From positions 124,001-188,000 of the forward strand of contig NZ_NFZS01000004.1 in the NCBI RefSeq assembly GCF_003264855.1: a DNA stretch of 64,000 bases. The letters are read 5' to 3'. Under the pieces are notes generated by a model. The model searched no databases, had not been told where the DNA came from, and worked only from the letters and a program-made list of their open reading frames with translations. Positions 40,156 to 48,264 of this stretch are shown here, one piece after another. The stretch is from Dyella jiangningensis (GTDB lineage Bacteria > Pseudomonadota > Gammaproteobacteria > Xanthomonadales > Rhodanobacteraceae). The first letter of the stretch is position 1; the number at the start of each line of letters is the position of its first letter. Both the position numbers and the translations under genes were made by a program.

Positions 40156-41754
40156 TCACTTCGCCGCGTCGGCTGTGCGGGCGAATTGCCATAGCGGACA
40201 CCGATCGTCCATCACGGCATCGCCCGGTACGCCGGAGGGGACCCGTCCCGCATAAAAGGCCACGCGTCGGCGGCCTTCGTAGAGATCCAGGCGAAGCAAC
40301 GACTCCGGTTCCTCGATGCGCCCGCAAAGCGTGCGTAGCCAATCCGCGCGTTCGTGCACGCGCAGCGCCTTCTCATCGAGCACGAGCAGCATCGGGGCGC
40401 CTCCATGCAAGCGCCGCAACGCGGTTTCGTCGCGCTGCCAGATGGCCAGTTGCGGGGCACGCCCGTGCTTCAGGTTGAGCGGACTGTCCAGCACATAGAC
40501 CGGCACGTGGCCGCCAAGCTGGAAATCGATTTCGGCAGCCAGCATGAAGTTGTCCGCCACCAGCACGGCGGGATGCCGTGCCAGCAGCTGGCGAGCCGCA
40601 GCACCACTTTCCGTCCATCCCACGAAACGCGCAGGAAAAACCTTGAGATGGGCCAGCACGCTGGCGCCCCGTTCCCCGGTCGCGGCCAAACCCAGATAGG
40701 CCAACCCGCTCAGTTGTCCCGCCAAGGCGAGGCCGAGGGCCGCGGCGATCCAGCCCCGGCGACAGGGCGCGTGTTCCCGCAACAGCACCGGCAGCACCGC
40801 GAGCAAGGGCAGATAGCCGGGCAACGGCCAGTGCGCGCGAAAACGCAGGTCATCGGCAAACAGGCCCAGAGCGAAATAGAGAACGATGAAGCTGGCGGAG
40901 ACGATGCCGACGACGTCCCACGGCGCGCCTTCATGACGGCGCTTCCAGCAACGCCAAGCGGTCCACAACAACAGCGCATAGAGCAGCGGCGTGCAGGCGA
41001 TCGCCTGTTCGACCGGCTGTACCAGCGCATCGGCGTGGAATCGCCACGGATTGCGTTCGGCCACCTGGAACGCCACGCCGGCGCCGCCCTGCTGCCAATT
41101 GGAAATCACCAGGGGAACAAGCCCCAATGCAGCCACGCCCATGGCGAGCCAGAGGCCGGTCCGCCGCCATTGTTGTCGCCCGCGTGGCGTGATCGACAAC
41201 AGCAGCAAGCCGGCAAGCATCGGCATCGCAGCGCGATAGTGGGCCAGCCAGCACACACCGAGCGCGAAGCCCAGCCAGCACCAGCCGCGAAGGCGATCGC
41301 GCTGCATTGCGCGCAGCAGCGCCCACAGGGCCACGGTGATGGCGACGGTGAGGGGAACGTCGGGTACCGCCATCACGCCCAGGCTGCCGGCAAGTGGCAA
41401 GACCAGGCACAACGCTCCGGCCTGCCAGCCGGTCTTTTCATCGAATTGCCCGCGCGCCAGGGCACGCACCAGCCAGGGCAAGGCACTGCCGATCAGCAGG
41501 AACGGCCAGCGCAGGCCAAGCAGCCCGTGGCCGCACACGATTTCCCCCAAGCGGATGAGCCATGCAGTCAAAGGCGGCAGATCGCTGTAGCCCCACGCGA
41601 GGTGCCGACTCTCCTGCCAATAGAACGCTTCGTCACCGAACGGCGACAGCGTCGCGGCAAGCATGAGCTTGAGCAGGAACAGCGTCACGAAACCGGCCAG
41701 GAACACGGCTCGCCAGCGCGCGACGCCCACGGCTACACTGCCGACGTCACGCAT
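40156..41754 (-). CDS. GT39-like polytopic glycosyltransferase (ArnT/PMT superfamily)
   Basis: The 532-residue membrane protein has the N-terminal loop FGDEAFYWQESRHLAWGYSD followed by LPPLTAWLIRLGE, a signature of bacterial dolichyl-phosphate-mannose-type transferases with the Asp-Glu pair. About 11-12 membrane segments follow, to residue about 380, and a soluble C-terminal domain to the end. Substrate unknown. It is not a close copy of the other GT39 gene at 26609-28234. It is convergent with maf (4 bases) and divergent from moxR (41 bases), so it is expressed on its own. Confidence 0.82.
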   Translation of the reverse strand: MRDVGSVAVGVARWRAVFLAGFVTLFLLKLMLAATLSPFGDEAFYWQESRHLAWGYSDLPPLTAWLIRLGEIVCGHGLLGLRWPFLLIGSALPWLVRALARGQFDEKTGWQAGALCLVLPLAGSLGVMAVPDVPLTVAITVALWALLRAMQRDRLRGWCWLGFALGVCWLAHYRAAMPMLAGLLLLSITPRGRQQWRRTGLWLAMGVAALGLVPLVISNWQQGGAGVAFQVAERNPWRFHADALVQPVEQAIACTPLLYALLLWTAWRCWKRRHEGAPWDVVGIVSASFIVLYFALGLFADDLRFRAHWPLPGYLPLLAVLPVLLREHAPCRRGWIAAALGLALAGQLSGLAYLGLAATGERGASVLAHLKVFPARFVGWTESGAAARQLLARHPAVLVADNFMLAAEIDFQLGGHVPVYVLDSPLNLKHGRAPQLAIWQRDETALRRLHGGAPMLLVLDEKALRVHERADWLRTLCGRIEEPESLLRLDLYEGRRRVAFYAGRVPSGVPGDAVMDDRCPLWQFARTADAAK

Positions 41755-41795
41755 GCTTCTTGCCCTGCACTGCCCTTCCCCACTGCCAGAACCCC

Positions 41796-42737
41796 ATGTC
41801 CGCCATCACTCCGCTGCACGATGAAACGCTGCACGCCCGACTCGAAGCCGCGATGGCCCAGGTCAATCGCGTACTGCTGGGCAAGCCGCGCCAGGTCAAG
41901 CTCGCCTTCACCTGCCTGATCGCGGGTGGCCATCTGCTGCTGGAGGACGTACCCGGCGTGGGCAAGACCACGCTGGCGCATGCGCTCGCTGCGAGCTTCG
42001 CGCTGGAGTTCCAGCGCGTGCAGTTCACCAGCGACCTGCTGCCGTCGGACATTATCGGGGTAAGCGTCTACGAGCGCGAAACGGCGCAGTTTCGTTTTCA
42101 TCCGGGACCGATCTTCACCGGCCTGCTGCTGGCCGACGAAATCAACCGCGCCACGCCAAAGACGCAGAGTGCGCTGCTGGAAGCGATGGCGGAGGCGCAG
42201 GTCACCGTGGACGGCCAAACGCATGCGCTGCCGCAGCCGTTCTTCGTGGTGGCCACGCAGAATCCACTCGATCTCGCCGGCACGTTCCCGCTGCCCGATT
42301 CGCAGCTCGACCGCTTCATGCTGCGTGTTTCGCTCGATTACCCCGATGCCACGGCCGAACGCGCACTGCTCACCGGCAGCGATCGGCGTGACCTGCTCGC
42401 GCAGCTCTCTCCGCAGCTGGACAACGCAGGCCTCACCGAACTCGCTCGCCATGCTCAGGCCATCACCGCGAGCGGCGCCCTGCTCGATTATCTGCAGGCC
42501 CTGCTCGCCGCCAGCCGGCGACATGCCGACATCCGCGTGGGCCTGTCGCCGCGCGCGGGCCTCGCATTGCTCGGCGCCGCACGCGCATGGGCGATGCTGA
42601 GCGGTCGCTCGCATGTGTTGCCAGAGGACATCCAGGCCTTGTTCGTTCCCTTGGCCGCGCATCGCCTGGTCACGACGCGCGGCGCCAGCGGAGAAAGCCT
42701 GGCGCGTGCGCTGCTGGCCGACGTCGCGGTGGATTGA
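41796..42737 (+). CDS. MoxR family AAA+ ATPase
   Basis: MoxR ATPases act as chaperones for the maturation of partner proteins, usually with a DUF58 partner. The ATG at 41796 (MSAITPLHDETLHARLEAAM) gives 313 residues. Walker A is GVGKTTLAHALA, Walker B is LADEINRATPKTQSALLEAM, and sensor 1 is ATQNPLD. The stop overlaps the start of the DUF58 gene (TGATG), typical of this MoxR-DUF58-transglutaminase operon. Confidence 0.93.
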   Translation: MSAITPLHDETLHARLEAAMAQVNRVLLGKPRQVKLAFTCLIAGGHLLLEDVPGVGKTTLAHALAASFALEFQRVQFTSDLLPSDIIGVSVYERETAQFRFHPGPIFTGLLLADEINRATPKTQSALLEAMAEAQVTVDGQTHALPQPFFVVATQNPLDLAGTFPLPDSQLDRFMLRVSLDYPDATAERALLTGSDRRDLLAQLSPQLDNAGLTELARHAQAITASGALLDYLQALLAASRRHADIRVGLSPRAGLALLGAARAWAMLSGRSHVLPEDIQALFVPLAAHRLVTTRGASGESLARALLADVAVD

Positions 42738-43693
42738 TGCCGGCGGCATTCCGTCGCCTTCAGGCCTGGGCCGAGCGGCGCCTGCCCGCGCTCACCCGCT
42801 ACAAGCGGCCCGAAAGCCTGCCCATCACGCTGCATCGCCGGCGTGTCTATATCGTGCCGACCGCTTTCGGTACAGCGTTCACCCTCTTGTTGCTGGTGAT
42901 GCTGCTGGGCGCACTCAACTACTCCAACAATGCGGCGCTGCTGCTCACCTGCATGCTGGGTTCGGCATGCGCCACGAGCATGCTGGTGGCGTTCCGCAGC
43001 CTCCATGGCCTGCGCCTGAGCGCCATTCGGCAGGGACAGGCCATCGCGAGCGAGTCCATGGTGATCCAGCTGGTTTTCGCCGCTGACGATCATGCCCACG
43101 CTTCCGTGCATGCCGATATGGACGGCCAAACGGAAACGTTCATGGCACCCGCACGCACGGAAACCTGGCTGACGCTGAATCTCGCCACCTCGCAGCGGGG
43201 CTGGCAACCGTTGCCGCGCATCAAGCTGTGGAGCAACTGGCCGGTGGGCTTGTTCCACGCATGGAGCTGGATCCATCCCGATCACGCCGTGCTGGTATGG
43301 CCGCGCCCCGAGCCCGCCGGACCACCGCCGGTGCTGCAGGGCGAATACGACCTGCGCCGCCGTCTTCACCAGGGCGAGGACATCGCGGCCTTGCGCGATT
43401 ACCGCGCCGGCGATCCGCAACGCCATATCGCGTGGAAGCACAGCGCTCGTCACGAGCACCTGCTGGTGAAGGATTTCGAGCAGCCGGAAGCCCGTGAGGA
43501 ATGGCGACTGGACTGGCGTGCACTGTCGCCACTGTCGCCTGAAGCACGCATCGCGCGATTGGCGCGATGGCTGGGCGAGGCCGAAGCGGTCGGCAGGCCG
43601 ACTGCGCTATGGCTTCCTGGCGAGGACATCGCCCTCGGCCACGGACGCAGCCACTACGTGCATTGCATGAACGCGCTGGCGCGATTGCCATGA
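42737..43693 (+). CDS. DUF58 domain-containing protein
   Basis: Partner of MoxR with two N-terminal membrane segments (about 35-85) and a DUF58 domain with the signature YRAGDPQRHIAWKHSARHEH. The ATG at 42737 shares its A with the moxR stop; 318 residues. The role of DUF58 is not firmly known; the operon setting points to periplasmic or membrane peptide processing or stress response. Confidence 0.9.
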   Translation: MPAAFRRLQAWAERRLPALTRYKRPESLPITLHRRRVYIVPTAFGTAFTLLLLVMLLGALNYSNNAALLLTCMLGSACATSMLVAFRSLHGLRLSAIRQGQAIASESMVIQLVFAADDHAHASVHADMDGQTETFMAPARTETWLTLNLATSQRGWQPLPRIKLWSNWPVGLFHAWSWIHPDHAVLVWPRPEPAGPPPVLQGEYDLRRRLHQGEDIAALRDYRAGDPQRHIAWKHSARHEHLLVKDFEQPEAREEWRLDWRALSPLSPEARIARLARWLGEAEAVGRPTALWLPGEDIALGHGRSHYVHCMNALARLP

Positions 43694-45666
43694 GGCGCAT
43701 CGCATGGTTTCGCCGCAGCGCCAAGGTGCCGCTCGAGGCGCGCCCGTTCGACCTGCTGTGCCTCACCGTCGCCGTGGTGCTCGCGGTGCACGCGCCGCAC
43801 ATGCCGATATGGCTGGCCGCCGCCCTCGCCGGCACGCTGGGAGCCCGCTGGTGGCAGCGTCGCCGGCGCGGCGGTCGCGCGCCGGCACTGCTGAAGCTGC
43901 CGCTGGTCGCGCTGCTTTCCGGCGTGGTGATCTTCTACTACGGCAGCCTGTTCGGGCGCGAGCCCGGCGCCGCGTTGGCCGTCGGCCTGCTTGTCCTGAA
44001 ATTGCTGGAATCGGAAACGGCGCGCGACGCGCGGGTCGGCGCCGCCTTCTCCTGCTTCGCGCTGATGAGCGCGCTGCTGTTCGACCAGGGCATGGTCGCG
44101 ACGGTACTGGTGGCGCTGGGCCTGCTGCCGGCGCTGGCCACGCTGCGCGCGCTCGAACCGACCCATGCGGCGGTCCCGCTTCCACGCGAACTGTTGCCCG
44201 CACTTGGATTGCTGGCTGCCTCGCTCCCGCTGGCGCTGCTGGCCTTCGTGCTGGTGCCGCGCCTGAGCTCCCCGCTGTGGGGCACGCCCAATCCGGGACA
44301 AGCGCGAACCGGCCTCAGCGAGGACATGTCGCCCGGCGATTTCACCGATCTCCTCACCGACGACCGGCCGGCCATGCGGGTGAGCTTCGACGCCGCTCCG
44401 CCGCCGACATCGCAGCGCTACTTCCGCGCGTACGTCATGTGGAATTACGACGGACGCCGCTGGAGCCACATCGGCACCGGCGGCACACCCGGCGAGGTCG
44501 AGCACCAGAGCCCGTTGACGCGCTACACCATCACCCTGGAGGCCAGCGGCCAGCGCGTGCTGCCCGCGCTGGATGTACCTGTCGAAGCACCGGAGCAGGC
44601 GCTGCTCAGCTTCGATTACGAGGTGCTGTCCGCGCGGCCCGTGAACGACACGCGGACCTATACGCTGCGCTCCGCCTCGTCCTATCGCCTGGAACCGCGT
44701 CTCGACGATCGCGAGCGCCGACGCGGACTGCGGCTTCCCGCCGGCTTCAACCCGCAGACGCAGGCGCTCGCGCAACGCTGGCGCGCCGAGTTCGGCAGCA
44801 ACGACAAGGCAATCGTGCAGGCGGCGCTGAAGCTGTTCCACGATGGAGGCTTCAGTTACACGCTCGCGCCCGCGCCGCTGGGCAGGGATGCGGTCGACGA
44901 CTTCCTGTTCTCCACCCACGAAGGCTTCTGCGAACACTATTCCTCCGCGTTCACCGTGCTGATGCGCGCGGCCGGCATTCCCGCACGCGTGGTCACGGGT
45001 TATCAGGGCGGTTACTGGAATGAACTGGGCAATTACCTGCTGGTGCGCCAGTCGGATGCGCACGCATGGAGCGAAGTCTGGCTACCGGGCCAAGGCTGGC
45101 GACGCGTCGACCCCACGGCGGCGGTGCGGCCCGAGCGCGTCAGGCTTGGCGCCGCCGCGGCGGCGACCGGCGAGGCGACAGGCTGGTCGCCCAGTCAATG
45201 GTGGCTCGGACTGCGCAACCGCTGGGACGTCGTCAACCGCTGGTGGAACCAAGGCGTTATCGGCTTTGACACACTGCGACAGCATGGATTGCTGACGCCG
45301 TTCGGCCTGCGCGACGCCGACCCGGGCATGTTGGGGTTGCTGCTGGCCATCGGTGGTTCGTTGTTCGCGGCGCTGGGACTTGCGTGGGCGATGTGGAAGC
45401 GCCCCGCGAACGACCCGGCACGCGCATCGATGCAGTTGTTGGAGCGGCGGTTGGCTTCGCTGGGCGTGGTACGCCGCCACAGCGAAGGACCGCAGCACTT
45501 CTTCATCCGCGCGGCTCGGGCCCTCCCCACCCATCGCGCGGAATTGGAGCGCTTGATGAGGACGTATCTGGAATTGCGTTACGCCTACGACGAGCCGCCC
45601 GCGGAACTGCTGAAGAACTTTCGACAGGCCGCACGGGACTTTCGACCGCGTCGCATGGTCAAATGA
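43690..45666 (+). CDS. tgpA: transglutaminase-like membrane protein (TgpA/DUF3488 type)
   Basis: TgpA-type proteins have a bundle of N-terminal helices and a periplasmic transglutaminase-fold domain. The ATG at 43690 overlaps the DUF58 stop by 4 bases and gives 658 residues. About six N-terminal helices (to residue about 200) are followed by the catalytic domain. The Cys is in EGFCEHYSSAFTVLMRAAGI, then PARVVTGYQGG, the His in SDAHAWSEVW and the Asp in WRRVDPTAAV. A further helix at about 545-565 and a DUF4129-like C-terminal domain follow. Known homologues are essential in Pseudomonas aeruginosa; the substrate is unclear. Confidence 0.92.
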   Translation: MRRIAWFRRSAKVPLEARPFDLLCLTVAVVLAVHAPHMPIWLAAALAGTLGARWWQRRRRGGRAPALLKLPLVALLSGVVIFYYGSLFGREPGAALAVGLLVLKLLESETARDARVGAAFSCFALMSALLFDQGMVATVLVALGLLPALATLRALEPTHAAVPLPRELLPALGLLAASLPLALLAFVLVPRLSSPLWGTPNPGQARTGLSEDMSPGDFTDLLTDDRPAMRVSFDAAPPPTSQRYFRAYVMWNYDGRRWSHIGTGGTPGEVEHQSPLTRYTITLEASGQRVLPALDVPVEAPEQALLSFDYEVLSARPVNDTRTYTLRSASSYRLEPRLDDRERRRGLRLPAGFNPQTQALAQRWRAEFGSNDKAIVQAALKLFHDGGFSYTLAPAPLGRDAVDDFLFSTHEGFCEHYSSAFTVLMRAAGIPARVVTGYQGGYWNELGNYLLVRQSDAHAWSEVWLPGQGWRRVDPTAAVRPERVRLGAAAAATGEATGWSPSQWWLGLRNRWDVVNRWWNQGVIGFDTLRQHGLLTPFGLRDADPGMLGLLLAIGGSLFAALGLAWAMWKRPANDPARASMQLLERRLASLGVVRRHSEGPQHFFIRAARALPTHRAELERLMRTYLELRYAYDEPPAELLKNFRQAARDFRPRRMVK

Positions 45667-45714
45667 TATTGAACCGCGGGCGCGCCGCGCCTGCTACACG
45701 ATGGAGAAAGCGTC

Positions 45715-46323
45715 ATGTCCATGTACAAGCCGTTGATTCTCGCGACTGCCATCGGCACGCTGGCCGCCTGCGCAACGGTGCCGCAGCCACTGCAAGGCAC
45801 GTTCACCGAGATCACGTCGGTCGGCGCCCAGCAGGGCGGCGGTGGTGAAGTGCAGGTGCGCTGGGGCGGCCAGATCATCGAAACCCGGCCCGGTCCCAAC
45901 GAAACCTGCTTCTTCATCCTGCAGCGCCCGCTGGACGACCAGGCGCGCCCGAAGGCCGCCAGCAGCAGCAACAGTGATACGCAAGGCCGCTTCGTCGCGT
46001 GCCGCGCAGGCTTCTACGATCCGGAAGTGTTCACCCGCGATCGCGACATCACCGTCACCGGCGTATTGCACGGCACCATGCAGGAGAAGGTGGGCGAGTA
46101 CAACTACGCCTACCCGCGCGTGGACGCCAACGTGGTTTACCTGTGGCCGGAGCGCGTGATGGTGAATTACGGCCCCGGCTGGTACGACCCGTTCTGGGGC
46201 CCGTACTGGGGTCCGTGGGGGCCGTATGGCTGGGGCGGCTATGGCTACTGGGGTGGCTACTACCCGACGCGCGTGATCGTGCGGCCGGTGCCTCGTCCCA
46301 TGCCACCACCGCCGCATCACTGA
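45715..46323 (+). CDS. Slp family outer-membrane lipoprotein
   Basis: The 202-residue precursor has a lipoprotein signal with lipobox LAAC (Cys about residue 19) followed by ATVPQPLQGTF. The Slp-type middle (RWGGQIIETRPGPNETCFFI, GRFVACRAGFYDPEVFT, RDITVTGVLHGTMQEKVGEY) is conserved. The last 50 residues are unusual: a Gly/Trp/Tyr/Pro-rich run (PGWYDPFWGPYWGPWGPYGW and on) and a PPPP-His tail. It lies 48 bases after tgpA and is followed by a strong terminator, so it may share the moxR operon. Confidence 0.88.
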   Translation: MSMYKPLILATAIGTLAACATVPQPLQGTFTEITSVGAQQGGGGEVQVRWGGQIIETRPGPNETCFFILQRPLDDQARPKAASSSNSDTQGRFVACRAGFYDPEVFTRDRDITVTGVLHGTMQEKVGEYNYAYPRVDANVVYLWPERVMVNYGPGWYDPFWGPYWGPWGPYGWGGYGYWGGYYPTRVIVRPVPRPMPPPPHH

Positions 46324-46331
46324 TCCACATG

Positions 46332-46362
46332 AAAACGCCGGCTTCGCGCCGGCGTTTTTTTT
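46332..46362 (+). terminator. intrinsic terminator after the Slp lipoprotein gene
   Basis: An 11-bp perfect stem (46332-46342 with 46348-46358, 5-base loop) is followed by an uninterrupted run of eight T. The left arm begins with A residues, so it could also work for the convergent hinT transcript. Confidence 0.9.
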
Positions 46363-46407
46363 CTCGCATCAACGGACGCGCGACGCGCATCCGTCGATCC
46401 CGAAGGA

Positions 46408-46752
46408 TCAACCCGGTGGCCAATGCATCTGGCGGCCGCCGAGCAGATGCACGTGCAGATGGAACACCGTCTGCCCGCCGTGTTCATTGCAGTTGATCAC
46501 CGTGCGATACCCCTGCTCGGCCAGGCCTTCGCGGCGCGCATAGGCGGCGGTGGCGAGCAGCAGCTTGCCCAGCAGCTCGGAGTCGCTGGTGGTCGCCGCA
46601 TCCAGCGTGGCGATCGCCCGCTTCGGCACGAACAGCACATGCACCGGCGCCTGCGGGTTGAGGTCGCGGAAGGCGAGCACGTCGTCGTCTTCATAGACGA
46701 TGTCCGCGGGAATTTCGCGACGGATGATCTTGCCGAAGATGGTGTCGCCCAT
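46408..46752 (-). CDS. hinT: HIT family protein (HinT-like purine nucleoside phosphoramidase)
   Basis: HinT-type enzymes hydrolyse nucleoside 5'-phosphoramidates. The start is the ATG at 46752 (MGDTIFGKIIRREIPADIVY), 17 bases after the GNAT gene; 114 residues. The histidine triad HLHVH is at 98-102, and DLNPQAPVHVLFVPKRAI is the conserved nucleotide-site segment. Confidence 0.95.
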   Translation of the reverse strand: MGDTIFGKIIRREIPADIVYEDDDVLAFRDLNPQAPVHVLFVPKRAIATLDAATTSDSELLGKLLLATAAYARREGLAEQGYRTVINCNEHGGQTVFHLHVHLLGGRQMHWPPG

Positions 46753-46769
46753 GTCAGGACTCCTTTCGT

Positions 46770-47174
46770 TCAAAGACGCAGCAGCATGCCGTGCGCGCCA
46801 GGCGCCACCAGCTTGAAGCCGAACTTTTCGTAGAGCTCGTGCGCGGTGCCGTCGGCGATCAGGCCGACCATGGTGCGCTTGGGTGCGCGCGCGTGCACCT
46901 CGTCCATCAGTGCTTGCATGATGCGCCGGCCCCACCCCTGTCCCTGCCTGGCTGGCGCCACGGCGATATCGACCACCCACAGGAACAGGCCACCGTCGCC
47001 GACCACGCGTCCCATGCCGATCAGTTCGCCGTTGTCGCGCACGCACACCGCGCACCAGCTCGCGGGCAAGCCAAGCGCCGCGCCTTCTTCGCTCATCACG
47101 CTGAGGCCTGCCGCCGTGCGCAACGCGCGGTATTCGTGGTTGCCGGGAATCTCGCGCGAAAGTTGCGGTTCCAT
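46770..47174 (-). CDS. GNAT family N-acetyltransferase
   Basis: The 134-residue protein has the acetyl-CoA loop ARQGQGWGRRIMQALMDEVH (motif A) and the C-terminal YEKFGFKLVAPG (motif B) of the GNAT fold. Substrate not predictable. It is 8 bases after recR and before hinT, in one direction. Confidence 0.88.
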   Translation of the reverse strand: MEPQLSREIPGNHEYRALRTAAGLSVMSEEGAALGLPASWCAVCVRDNGELIGMGRVVGDGGLFLWVVDIAVAPARQGQGWGRRIMQALMDEVHARAPKRTMVGLIADGTAHELYEKFGFKLVAPGAHGMLLRL

Positions 47175-47182
47175 GCGCCCTC

Positions 47183-47776
47183 TCAGTCCAGCGACTGACG
47201 GCTGCCGAAGGCATGGGCCAGCGTGCCGCGGTCCACGTACTCCAGCTCACCGCCCAGCGGCACGCCATGCGCCAGCCGCGTAGGCCTCACGTTGCCGGCG
47301 CGGGCGAGCTGCGCCAGGTAATGCGCGGTTGCCTCGCCTTCCACGGTGGGATTGGTGGCGATGATCATTTCCTCGATTTCGCCCTCGGCGAGCCGGTCGG
47401 CCAGCAGGTCCAGGCCCAGCTCCTGCGGGCCCAGGCCATCCAGTGGCGACAGGCGGCCCAGCAGCACGAAGTACTGTCCGCGATAGCCGGTGGCCTGCTC
47501 GATCGCGGCAAGTTCGGTCGGCGACTCCACCACGCACAGCACCTGCCGGTCACGGCTGCTGCTGGCGCACAGCGTGCACACCGGCGTCTCGCTGAAGTTG
47601 CGGCAGCGCGAGCAATTGCCGATATCGCGCATCGCCTGCCCCAACACCTGCGACAGGCGCAGGCCACGCTCGCGATCGCGCTCCAGCAGATGGAAGGCCA
47701 TGCGCTGCGCGCTCTTGCCTCCCACGCCAGGAAGGCAACGCAGGGCTTCGATGAGGTCGGTGAGGAGTTTGCTCAT
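47183..47776 (-). CDS. recR: recombination mediator RecR
   Basis: RecR acts with RecO (and RecF) to load RecA at gaps. The 197-residue protein has the helix-hairpin-helix ([20 protein letters not shown]), the C4 zinc motif [16 protein letters not shown] and a Toprim domain with [15 protein letters not shown]. It follows dnaX-ybaB, the standard gene order, but an inverted REP pair separates it from ybaB. Confidence 0.97.
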   Translation of the reverse strand: MSKLLTDLIEALRCLPGVGGKSAQRMAFHLLERDRERGLRLSQVLGQAMRDIGNCSRCRNFSETPVCTLCASSSRDRQVLCVVESPTELAAIEQATGYRGQYFVLLGRLSPLDGLGPQELGLDLLADRLAEGEIEEMIIATNPTVEGEATAHYLAQLARAGNVRPTRLAHGVPLGGELEYVDRGTLAHAFGSRQSLD

Positions 47777-47795
47777 GAATCGAACATTCGACCCT

Positions 47796-47908
47796 GTAGG
47801 AGCGCACCCAGTGCGCGATCAACCTGCGGACAGTGGCGTTGGCGCTCGCCTGTGTTGACGACGCCGTACAACCCAGGCTCCGCGGTCGCGCACTGGGTGC
47901 GCTCCTAC
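47796..47908. repeat. head-to-head pair of REP-like elements
   Basis: Arms 47796-47818 and 47886-47908 (23 bases each) are exact reverse complements. Each starts with GTAG (read outward-in) and folds as GCGCAC-CCA-GTGCGC. The same element occurs at 53927-54005. GTAG plus a short stem-loop is the form of RAYT-type REP sequences of Pseudomonas and Xanthomonadaceae. It lies in the recR-ybaB gap. Confidence 0.85.
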
Positions 47909-47919
47909 GGGAGGCAGGT

Positions 47920-48243
47920 TTAGAACGGCATCTTGAAGCCGGGCGGCAGGCTCATGCCGGCGGTCACACCGCCGAGCTTGTTCTTGCTGACCTCGGCGAC
48001 CTTGTTCACGGCGTCGTTGATCGCCGCGGCCACCAGGTCTTCGGCCATTTCCGGGTCGTCCGCAAACAGCTTGCGGTCGATCTGCACGCGGCGCACTTCG
48101 TGCGCGCCGGTCATCAGCACGGTCACCAGGCCACCACCGGCGCTGCCGGTTACTTCGAGCTTGGCGATCTCTTCCTGCGCACGCTTCATTTCCTCCTGCA
48201 TGCGCTGGGCCTGCTGCATCAGCTGACCGATCTGTCCTCTCAT
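47920..48243 (-). CDS. ybaB: YbaB/EbfC family nucleoid-associated protein
   Basis: Small DNA-binding protein usually encoded with dnaX and recR. The 107-residue protein starts [20 protein letters not shown] with the coiled-coil helix, followed by [20 protein letters not shown] and the Pro-rich end [11 protein letters not shown]. It lies 21 bases after dnaX. Confidence 0.96.
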   Translation of the reverse strand: MRGQIGQLMQQAQRMQEEMKRAQEEIAKLEVTGSAGGGLVTVLMTGAHEVRRVQIDRKLFADDPEMAEDLVAAAINDAVNKVAEVSKNKLGGVTAGMSLPPGFKMPF

Positions 48244-48264
48244 GGCGTTACTCCGCTATTGCTT

